A stretch of DNA of 16,404 nt from Dehalococcoidia bacterium (lineage in GTDB: Bacteria; Chloroflexota; Dehalococcoidia; UBA3495). A model generated the notes under the pieces. That model was not told where the DNA came from and did no database searches. It worked only from the letters and a program-made list of their open reading frames with translations. Position numbers and translations under genes: made by a program. Positions 6,289 through 13,191 of the stretch are shown here, piece after piece. Every line of letters starts with the position of its first letter. The first letter of the stretch is position 1. The stretch covers positions 1-16,404 of the forward strand of contig JAPKDE010000039.1 of the NCBI GenBank assembly GCA_028822675.1. Reading direction: 5' to 3'.

Positions 6289-7899
6289 ATGGTTAAGATG
6301 ACCGGCGGCCAGGCTCTGGCCAAGTCCCTATACCGCGAGGGCGTCCGGGTGATATTCGGACTGCCAGGCGTTCAGCTCTACCACATGATGGACGGCCTCT
6401 ACGATGAACCGGGCATTCGTTTCATCACTGTCCGCCACGAACAGGCCACCGCCTACATGGCCGATGGCTACGCTCGCGCCAGCGGCGAAATTGGCACCGC
6501 GTTGGTGGTGCCTGGTCCCGGACTCTTGAATGCGTCTTCGGCATTGTCCACCGCCTATTCCGCGTCGTCACCGGTGCTAATGGTTACCGGACAGATCGAA
6601 AAAGACGAGATTGGCGGTGATCGGGGCATGCTCCACGAGGTCAACGACCAACTGGACGCCATCAAGCCGGTCACCAAATGGGCCAAGAGGATGCTCGACC
6701 CTGCGGAAGTTCCTGAGATTGTCCATGAGGCTTTCTTCCATCTCAAAAACGGCCGCCCCCGCCCCGTGGAAATCGAGATTCCCCCGGAGACTCTGGCTGA
6801 AGTTGGCGAGGTAGAACTGCTGGAGCCTGAAGCGCCCCGAAAAATTGCTGCCCCCGCTGACCAGATTGAAGCTGCCGCTGAAGCTCTAGCCGGCGCTGCC
6901 AAGCCACTGATCTGGGCTGGTGGTGGAGTCATTTCCGCCGAAGGTTCCGAGGCGCTGACCAAACTGGCAGAGTTCTTGCAGGCTCCGGTGGTGACCACCG
7001 CTGAGGGCAAGGGCGCAATCTCAGACCACCACCCGCTAAGTCTGGGCGCTCTGTGGCTGCGTAACGACACCATTGCCAAGAAAGAGTTCGGCCATGACGT
7101 GATTCTGGCCGTGGGCACACGTCTGGTTACCTCCCAGTGGCTGGACGGACAGAAGGTAGTGCAGATCGACATTGACCCAGAAGAGATCGGCCGCGGCTAC
7201 GAGAACACCATGCGCGTCGAAGGCGACGCCAAACTGACCATGGAAAACCTACTCACCGCCCTCGCCGCCAAGACCTCCGCTAAGGAAGACAACTCGGCTG
7301 CAATAGACGCCCAAAAGACCCAACGGGACAGTGACATCATCAAGGTGGAGCCCCAGAAAGAACTGCTGGAGGCGGTCCGGAAGGGCATGCCTGAAGACGG
7401 CATCTTGATCTCTGGGATGACCCAGCTTGGTTACTACAGCCGGGCCCACTTCCCGGTTTACGAACCGCGCACGTTCATCACTTCCTCCTACTCCGGAAAC
7501 CTAGGTTACGCCTACCCCACGGCTCTGGGAGCCAAGGTAGCCCAGCCGGACAAGGCAGTGGTCTGCATCTCTGGTGACGGTGGATTCATGTTCAACTCGC
7601 AAGAGATGTCCACCGCCGTGGCCCACAACATCAACGTGGTTGTGGTCGTGTTTAACGATAACGCTTACGGAAACGTGAAGCGTGACCAAATGAACCAGTT
7701 CAGCGGCCGCACCATTGGCGTTGAACTCCACAACCCCGACTTTGTGAAGCTGGCAGAGGCCTATGGTGCTATAGGCTTCGTCGCCAACGGACCAGCAGAA
7801 CTGGAATCCACCCTAAAGAAGGCACTGACCCTCAACGCCCCAGTGCTAATTGAAGTGCCAGTTGGCGCAATGCCGTCACCGTTCTTCAAGAATCCTTAA
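6289..7899 (+). CDS. thiamine pyrophosphate-dependent enzyme, acetolactate synthase/benzoylformate decarboxylase superfamily
   Basis: 536-aa cytosolic ThDP enzyme with the three-domain POX/AHAS layout. The N-terminal pyrimidine-binding domain (about 1-165) has catalytic Glu51 in V-R-H-E-Q-A-T-A-Y-M-A-D-G-Y and the family segment P-G-P-G-L-L-N. The central domain spans about 185-320. The C-terminal pyrophosphate-binding domain has the Mg/ThDP motif from G-D-G-G at 429-432 to N-D-N at 457-459. Members ligate or decarboxylate 2-oxo acids. As last gene of a dioxygenase/hydrolase cluster it could process a 2-oxo acid released by ring or chain cleavage, or make acetolactate-like products. No small regulatory (IlvN) subunit gene follows, which argues against a dedicated biosynthetic AHAS. 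The SD AAAGGAAG (6271-6278) is about 10 nt from ATG. The terminator at 7921 closes the operon. Confidence 0.88.
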   Translation: MVKMTGGQALAKSLYREGVRVIFGLPGVQLYHMMDGLYDEPGIRFITVRHEQATAYMADGYARASGEIGTALVVPGPGLLNASSALSTAYSASSPVLMVTGQIEKDEIGGDRGMLHEVNDQLDAIKPVTKWAKRMLDPAEVPEIVHEAFFHLKNGRPRPVEIEIPPETLAEVGEVELLEPEAPRKIAAPADQIEAAAEALAGAAKPLIWAGGGVISAEGSEALTKLAEFLQAPVVTTAEGKGAISDHHPLSLGALWLRNDTIAKKEFGHDVILAVGTRLVTSQWLDGQKVVQIDIDPEEIGRGYENTMRVEGDAKLTMENLLTALAAKTSAKEDNSAAIDAQKTQRDSDIIKVEPQKELLEAVRKGMPEDGILISGMTQLGYYSRAHFPVYEPRTFITSSYSGNLGYAYPTALGAKVAQPDKAVVCISGDGGFMFNSQEMSTAVAHNINVVVVVFNDNAYGNVKRDQMNQFSGRTIGVELHNPDFVKLAEAYGAIGFVANGPAELESTLKKALTLNAPVLIEVPVGAMPSPFFKNP

Positions 7900-7920
7900 G
7901 GATTATCGAACGACCCGAAA

Positions 7921-7955
7921 ACCGCAGCCCCGAAAATCGGGGCTGCGGTTTTTTT
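7921..7955 (+). terminator. rho-independent terminator of the dioxygenase-ThDP operon
   Basis: ACCGCAGCCCCGA at 7921-7933 pairs perfectly with TCGGGGCTGCGGT at 7937-7949 around an AAA loop, followed by a run of T to 7955. It lies 22 nt after the TAA of the ThDP enzyme. The preceding AAA gives a short T-run on the other strand, so it may weakly stop transcripts from the convergent regulator gene as well. Confidence 0.95.
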
Positions 7956-7982
7956 GTTGATCGGCCTAATGGTGATGCTTAT

Positions 7983-10900
7983 TTAGCCTGCGGAGTCGGT
8001 TGGCGCTGGGCTAGTAGTGATCTGGTGGCCAGTGGCGTAACTCGCGGCTTCGGTACGGTTGGCGGTATTGGTTTTGTTGAGGATGCTGCTGACGTGATTG
8101 CCCACAGTCTTAATGTTGATGAATAATTCTTCGCCAATCTCCCGATCAGTCTTGCCTCCACTGACGAGCCGTAAAACCTCGACTTCCCGTTGAGTAAAAC
8201 CGTCGGGGTAAGCGGGCTTCTTAGCCGGAAAGGATTCGGCCTGTGTTTGGAGTGCGGCAATCCGTTCCATGAGAGGGCGCAAGCCCAACTCAGTGGAAAT
8301 TCCCAACGATTCGTCGAGCAATTCCATGGCTTTGGCACGGTCGCTTCGTCCCTTTCGGGCAAGCAAAGTCTCAGCGTAGTCGAATCAACTCGACGCTACT
8401 TCAGGTTTATAACCAGCGGCCCGGCAGAATTCCAACGAGTCCTCAAAGTGATTGATGGCTTGGACTGGGTTTCCAATCGTCCGAGCAGTAAGGCCAAGCA
8501 GATGGTCAACGGAGACTGACAACGCCGACACGAAAGTACCTTGCCACGGCCCGAGGGCGGTGTATTGCTCTGCAGCGAGAGCCACATCGCCGGAATTTAC
8601 GGCTTCCAATGCGAGTCCTAAAGTGACGATCCCGGCAATCAAAGGCATGGCTTTGCCAGCGGCAATAACAACTTGGGTAGCGGTTTTTGCAGCGTCTTGA
8701 TGCCGATGAACACCAGATATTCCCTGGATTAAGGGAATCATTCCAGCGATGGACGCGTATTCAAACGTTGGACCCGGCTCAACATGGCGCATAGCTTCTA
8801 AAGAACGCTCCAAGTACGTTGCGCCCAGTTCGAATTCCCTTAGCCGGTACGCCACCAAGATTTTACTGGCTAGCAGGCGAGGGTTCAAAGGGAGCAACTC
8901 CAACCCCTGGTCAGCCAACCTCTGGGCTGTCTGCCAGTCGCCCTCTGCCTCGCCCAGCGATGCGGCTCTATAAAAAGTGCCACAGGAAAGCTGCCGGTCG
9001 CGAAGTCTTTCTGCAAGTACCATTTCTTCTGCAACATCCCGTTTAGCAGTGTCCCGGTTGCCAGTTGCTATCTCGGCTGATATCGCGCCCCAACAGGCCA
9101 GCAATTCCTCCACAGGGTTATCTACGGTCCTGGCAAGTTCCATCGCGCGCGGTACTTTATCCAAGATCTCCTGCCACTTGAAATGCCACATGCTCACGTA
9201 GGATTCTTCGGCGATGGTTTTCAATTCCAAAGCTGGGTCGTTTTCTTGCCGTGCGATCGCTAATGCTTTGCTGAAGGCGGCTGCCGCAGCCTCATAATCT
9301 CCTTCCTGGGAGCCTGCGATTCTTCCCAACAAGGACAAGAGCCGGCCAGCCGTTCGGGAATCCGGAGGAACCATCTCCAAGGCAAGCGATATGCGTTTGC
9401 TGGCTCCAATGTTGAGGCCGGCGATGTTGGGAACCGGGTGTTCAGCCACCGCCACTGCCCGTTCCACATCGTCGGACGCAGCGAAATAGTTAAAGGCCTG
9501 GTCAAGGTTTCTGTGCGTCTCCGGAAACTGACTTCTGCCGAGGTCCGCTAATTGTGCCCGGCCCAGACCAAACAGCAACGACGCAGATTCAGCGTCAATC
9601 TCACCCTTTTCCTTGGCTGCCAAACCTTGCTGAAAGAGGGCCAAAGCCTGGTCATGGGCGTAGGCTTCAAGGCTGAATTCTCCAGCCATAAGGGAGTATC
9701 TAACGAGTTTTTCTGGACCTGATATCGTCTTGGCTTGAGAGAAATGGTAGGCCAATTCCCCCGCATGTTGCGCGAGATAGTCCTGATGTATTTCTTCTAG
9801 CGCCTCAGCGGTGGCAAGATGGATTTGGGCTCGCTGTATGGGCGCGATTGCCTCGTAAACGGCTTGCTGTAGGAGCGCATGACTAAATCGATAACCCCCG
9901 TGTCCGGAAGGTATGGTTTCGGCGGTCCCAGTAGTATTGGCTTCGTCTATCGCGTCGGAGAAATCGTCTTCAGAAATATCTGGGGTGAGGGTGCGGAGCA
10001 ATGGAAGGTCGAAGTCTCGACAGATAACAGCGGCGGACCTCAATATCTCGTTGCAGGTCTCTGAAACCCGCCCCAAGCACCGGGAGATTGCTTCTCTGAC
10101 AGCCTGAGGAATACCGTCCACCCGGTCTTCGTTTCGGCTCATTTCCTCCGGGCTGACCGCGCTAACAACCTCGCCAACAAATAAGGTATTGCCTTCTGTG
10201 CGTTGATGTAACGAGTCAACCGCTGCTTCGGGTACTGTGACCCCAGCCCGCGCTTCGACGAGATTGCCTACTTCTTCTCGATTGAGGCCGGTCAGCAGTA
10301 CCCGGTGGAAGTTGTTTTCACGGACGAGGCTGCCCAGCGTTTGTGCCAACGGGTGGCTTCCGGTCACTTCATTGTCCCGGTAGGTGCCCACGACCATGAC
10401 GGAAGAAGATGAAATCTCGCGGGCAAGAAACTCCAATAGTAATAGAGATGACTCGTCGGCCCAATGAAGATCGTCTAGGACGAGCACCAGTGGCTGAGAC
10501 CGGCTGACGTTTTTCAGGAATGTGGTGATGGAGAAAAACAGGCGGAAACGGGCTTGCTCGAGTCCAAGTGCAGGAGGCTGGCCCGATCTGTCCAAGATGG
10601 CGGTTAGCTCGGGAAGTATCAGGGCGATGTCAGCAGCCCCCGGCCCCATGCCCTGGCGGAGTTTCCCTGCATCGGTCGTTTCCAACTGAGCGCGAATCAA
10701 CTGCAACCATGGCCAATAAGGAGGTGCTCCGGTTTGTTCATGACACCAGCCCCACAGCACTTGCGCGCCACGTTGCTCAGCCTCGTTTGTGAGTTCGCGG
10801 GCGGTGCTGGTCTTGCCCATTCCGGGCTCTCCAGCAAGCATGACCATTTGACTGCGTCCGGCCAGGGTCGTGTCCAAAACTGAGACGAGAGCGCTCATCT

Positions 10901-11009
10901 CCTGCTGGCGACCGACAAAGACCTGCCCTCGTTACGTAGTCATCCAATTAGTCCACGGGTCAGAATTTTGTTTATTTTTCACCAGTGTAGATTTACCAAA
11001 TCGCATCAT
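7983..11009 (-). pseudogene. AAA-ATPase/TPR/LuxR-type transcriptional regulator with two in-frame stops
   Basis: Read from ATG 11009-11007 (preceded by AAAGGAG), one continuous frame of 1008 codons runs to 7983, interrupted by TAA at 10934-10932 (codon 26) and TGA at 8387-8385 (codon 875). The layout is that of large MalT/LAL-like regulators. After codon 26 comes V-F-V-G-R-Q-Q-E-M, then Walker A G-E-P-G-M-G-K-T (60-67), Walker B L-V-L-V-L-D-D-L-H-W-A-D (about 173-184), a helical TPR-like region to about 930, and a LuxR HTH (F-T-Q-R-E-V-E-V-L ... T-V-G-N-H-V, about 938-993). No start codon exists between the TAA and the ATG at 10898, so re-initiation would lose the VGR motif. The TGA would remove the DNA-binding domain. 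Sequence on both sides of each stop is well conserved in character, so the lesions look recent, or are errors or recoding. It is divergent from the selenoprotein gene. Confidence 0.8.
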
Positions 11010-11028
11010 TTGCTCCTTTCGGAATAAC

Positions 11029-11057
11029 TTGACACGGCAAATCGGAAGCCGTAGCCT
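11029..11057 (+). promoter_or_regulatory. weak promoter candidate for the UGSC selenoprotein gene
   Basis: A perfect TTGACA at 11029-11034 is followed after 17 nt by TAGCCT at 11052-11057, a poor -10 (three of six). It lies in the 97-nt gap between the divergent regulator and the selenoprotein gene. The downstream leader has no good SD within 10 nt of ATG 11107; the nearest purine run, AAGG at 11087-11090, is about 16 nt away. Translation may therefore be leaderless-like or weak. Confidence 0.3.
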
Positions 11058-11106
11058 TCAAACAATCTTCATAAGTTACTGCCTGTAAGGTGTACAAAAC
11101 GAAAAT

Positions 11107-11655
11107 ATGACTACTACTGACAAACCTAAATTGATAGTTCTTGACCCCACGGTTGCCCCGAGGGAGATGGTCCAGGCCATGGCCCCGGCGCTGGAAGGTC
11201 TTGGTGGACAGTCCATTGGATTCCTATGGAACAGCAAGCCCAACGGCGACCTGCTCTTTGAGCGGCTGGAAAAACTTCTCCGAGAGAAATACGAGATTGC
11301 CAACGTCGTCTATAAGCGTAAGCCAACAGCCTCGCTGCCAGCCAAGGACGAGGTGATCGACGAACTGGTCGAGTCCGTCCAGGCGGTGATCGTCGGTCTT
11401 GCGGATTGAGGGTCCTGCACATCGTGGAGTATCCACGACGCAGTTGAACTGGAAAAACGGGGCATCCGAACCGTGGTGGTCGGCACCGACCGTTTCAGGC
11501 GGTTGGGAGAAGTCGAGCGCCGCTCCCTGGGCATGCCGGAACTTACCATGGCCATCGCAGAGCACCCTCTGGGCGGTCTGCAGGCAGAAAAACTCCTGGC
11601 CAAGGCCGACGGACTGCTTGAGCAAGTAGTGCAAGGTCTGACCGAGCAGCGGTAG
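11107..11655 (+). CDS. UGSC-motif selenoprotein (in-frame TGA = selenocysteine at residue 101)
   Basis: One frame of 182 sense codons (11107 to TAG at 11653-11655) contains a single TGA at 11407-11409. The TGA is followed by GGG TCC TGC, giving L-A-D-U-G-S-C-T-S-W. The downstream part continues S-I-H-D-A-V-E-L-E-K-R-G and V-V-V-G-T-D-R-F and keeps coding character to the end. This is the motif naming the UGSC family of (seleno)proteins, whose Sec-free members have Cys in place of Sec. The Sec/Cys pair U-x-x-C suggests a redox active site, but the family's reaction is unknown to me. The N-terminal half (I-V-L-D-P-T at 10-15 onward) and the second half look like alternating beta/alpha segments. 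A SECIS-like hairpin begins 5 nt after the TGA. Standard annotation would give a 100-aa truncated protein or a pseudogene. Start: ATG, SD weak. Confidence 0.85.
11415..11443 (+). promoter_or_regulatory. bacterial SECIS-like element directing selenocysteine at 11407
   Basis: In the mRNA just after the UGA, CUGC (11415-11418) pairs with GCAG (11440-11443), then an asymmetric internal loop (11419-11421 against 11439). UCGUGGA (11422-11428) pairs perfectly with UCCACGA (11432-11438), leaving a GUA apical loop (or a 6-bp stem with loop AGUAU). The loop starts 19 nt after the UGA, within the usual spacing for bacterial SECIS elements, and has G at the first loop position, the base expected for SelB binding. 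It is entirely within the coding sequence, as bacterial SECIS elements are. Confidence 0.75.
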
Positions 11656-12012
11656 CTAGGCCGCGTAATGGGCGAACGCTTTGACGACCAAATGGTGGTC
11701 GTCAAAGTGAAAGCACTCTGCAGACAATCCCCGGTGTCCCTGGTAGTAGATGGTTATGCTGTTGGCGCCAATCAGGGTCGTTATAAGATTGAAATGAAGA
11801 TTTGGGTTGAGGTCTAATGCCTTAGTCCAGTATTCTCCCACCGCAGATTTCCCGGTCAGAGTGCCTGATGGCTCATTGACCAGGAGGACAATTGCCGGCG
11901 AGCTCATCTCAAACGTATCAAAGTAGCGGGAGAGGATTCGATTAAGGTCGTGGTCGTTCTATGAATCGATCCAGTCCGCTGCAAAATGGGTGACAAACGT
12001 TTCGTCAATCAC
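11656..12012 (-). pseudogene. SnoaL-like/NTF2-fold protein interrupted by an amber codon
   Basis: From GTG 12012 (GGAG SD 6 nt upstream on the minus strand) a 118-codon frame runs to TAG 11656. It reads M-I-D-E-T-F-V-T-H-F-A-A-D-W-I-D-S, then TAG (11961-11959, codon 18), then N-D-H-D-L-N-R-I-L-S-R-Y-F and onward to a C-terminal F-A-H-Y-A-A. This is the pattern of small SnoaL-like proteins (cone-shaped NTF2 fold; polyketide cyclase, isomerase or unknown roles). In those proteins the segment is commonly W-I-x-x-W-N-x-H-D-L, so the stop replaces a Trp. A single TGG to TAG change explains it. The remaining frame is undamaged. The stop codon abuts that of the selenoprotein gene, tail to tail. An internal ATG at 11907 could make an 83-aa fragment lacking the first helix and would probably not fold. 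Confidence 0.7.
11679..11707. repeat. perfect 12-bp inverted repeat at the convergent gene junction
   Basis: CTTTGACGACCA (11679-11690) and TGGTCGTCAAAG (11696-11707) flank a 5-nt AATGG loop. It begins 24 nt after the selenoprotein stop, inside the 3' end of the SnoaL-like gene. It lacks a T-tract, so it is not a standard terminator, but as the first strong hairpin of the selenoprotein mRNA 3' end it could protect the transcript or assist termination. Confidence 0.75.
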
Positions 12013-12119
12013 AGGTTCTCCGTTTTATTTACTGAATTTTATCTACTGAATCTCCGCTGTCGGCTGGTTGTATTCTAGTACCATTGCACCAAGCCGTATC
12101 GTTTATTGAGAGGCCCACA

Positions 12120-13151
12120 TTGCCCGACCTAGTATCCGAACAACTGGAAGTGGACGACGACTTTGAGGCCATCCAGAGCCTTTATCTGGAGCGCGGTTGG
12201 ACCGACGGTCTACCGGTAGTACCGCCCACGCCGGAGCGGGTCGCTGCCATGCTGGCTGCCACTCCCCTCAGTCCTCAGGACATCATCGGCGAGATTCCTC
12301 CCAACTGGGGCTCGGCAACCGTGGAGAAGCTGGCGGTGAACGCCGTGATGGCTGGCTGCAAGCCTGAATACCTGCCGGTGGTGATTGCCGCAGTGGAGGC
12401 CATGTGCGATGAGGTGTTCAACCTCTACGCCATCCAAGCCACCACTCACCCTTGTGCGCCGCTGATCATCGTCAACGGGCCCATTTGCGACGATATTGGG
12501 TTGCACGGCGGCTCTGGTGCTTACGGGCCCGGCTGGCAGCCCAACGCGACCATTGGACGCGCGGTCAGACTGGCGCAATTGAACATCGGCGGTGCCCATC
12601 CGGGCGTGGGGGATATGTCCACCCAGGGCGCGCCCTCCAAGTACACCTACTGCGTGGCCGAAAACGAAGAGGCCAACCCGTGGGAGCCGCTGTACATTGA
12701 ACGCGGTTTTCGCGCCAATCAAAGCACCGTGACAGTGATGGCCGGTGAACCACCTCACAACATCAACGACCACTCTGGCAGCTCTGCCGAAGACATTCTG
12801 ACCATCATCGCAGGGGCCATATCGATCACGGGGGCCAACAACGCCTATACCGGCGGCGAGACCCTGCTGGCTCTGGGTCCAGAGCACGCAGCAACCATCG
12901 CCGAAGACGGTTTTGGCAAAAAAGAAATCAGGGAGTGGCTGCACCAGAACGCGCGCATACCTCTGGAGCGGTACACCCACGAGACCATGATGGAGCGGTT
13001 CCAGCAGATACCAGACGGCCCTGTGCCGATGGTCGTAGACCCAGACCTGCTCACCATCATCGTCTTGGGCGGTCCCGGCAAACATTCCTCATGGGTGCCT
13101 ACGTTTGGCGGCTCCACCCACTCGGCCACGAAAGAGATTCGACGGGTTTAG
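12120..13151 (+). CDS. conserved protein of unknown function, possible UGSC-protein partner
   Basis: 344-aa protein starting at TTG 12120 with a good SD (GAGAGG at 12108-12113, 6 nt away). An in-frame TTG at 12084 would add 12 residues but has no SD. The recognisable signature is G-W-T-D-G-L-P-V-V-P-P-T-P-E-R-V near residues 27-42, followed by G-E-I-P-P-N-W-G-S-A-T-V-E-K-L-A-V-N. Later come conserved-looking glycine-rich loops (G-L-H-G-G-S-G-A-Y-G-P-G; G-V-G-D-M-S-T-Q-G) and a C-terminal I-I-V-L-G-G-P-G-K-H. I recognise this as a conserved uncharacterised family but cannot assign a reaction. Several Cys (A-G-C-K, M-C-D-E, H-P-C-A, P-I-C-D) could interact with a redox partner. Its nearness to the UGSC gene, separated only by an antisense SnoaL gene, suggests a functional pair; this is inference. 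There are no signal peptide or membrane segments. Confidence 0.65.
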   Translation: MPDLVSEQLEVDDDFEAIQSLYLERGWTDGLPVVPPTPERVAAMLAATPLSPQDIIGEIPPNWGSATVEKLAVNAVMAGCKPEYLPVVIAAVEAMCDEVFNLYAIQATTHPCAPLIIVNGPICDDIGLHGGSGAYGPGWQPNATIGRAVRLAQLNIGGAHPGVGDMSTQGAPSKYTYCVAENEEANPWEPLYIERGFRANQSTVTVMAGEPPHNINDHSGSSAEDILTIIAGAISITGANNAYTGGETLLALGPEHAATIAEDGFGKKEIREWLHQNARIPLERYTHETMMERFQQIPDGPVPMVVDPDLLTIIVLGGPGKHSSWVPTFGGSTHSATKEIRRV

Positions 13152-13191
13152 CAGGCCTGACAGGTCTAGCTTCGCCTAGGGAGTACGATCG

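Noticed and set aside
6555..7172. Minus-strand open frame inside the ThDP-enzyme gene
   Set aside because: It is Ser/Ala-rich antisense translation without domains; the sense strand is a clear full-length enzyme.
10932..10934. Recoding of the TAA in the regulator
   Set aside because: TAA has no known natural recoding mechanism in bacteria comparable to Sec; a nonsense lesion or error is far more likely.
11399..11655. Treating the region after the TGA as a separate small gene (open frame from about 11473) or as a dead 3' fragment
   Set aside because: The frame is continuous with 11107-11406, the UGSC motif spans the TGA exactly, and a SECIS-like hairpin follows; a single selenoprotein explains all of it.
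12210..13085. 291-codon minus-strand frame opposite the 344-aa conserved protein
   Set aside because: Composition is typical of an antisense shadow, and the plus-strand frame has an SD and family signature.
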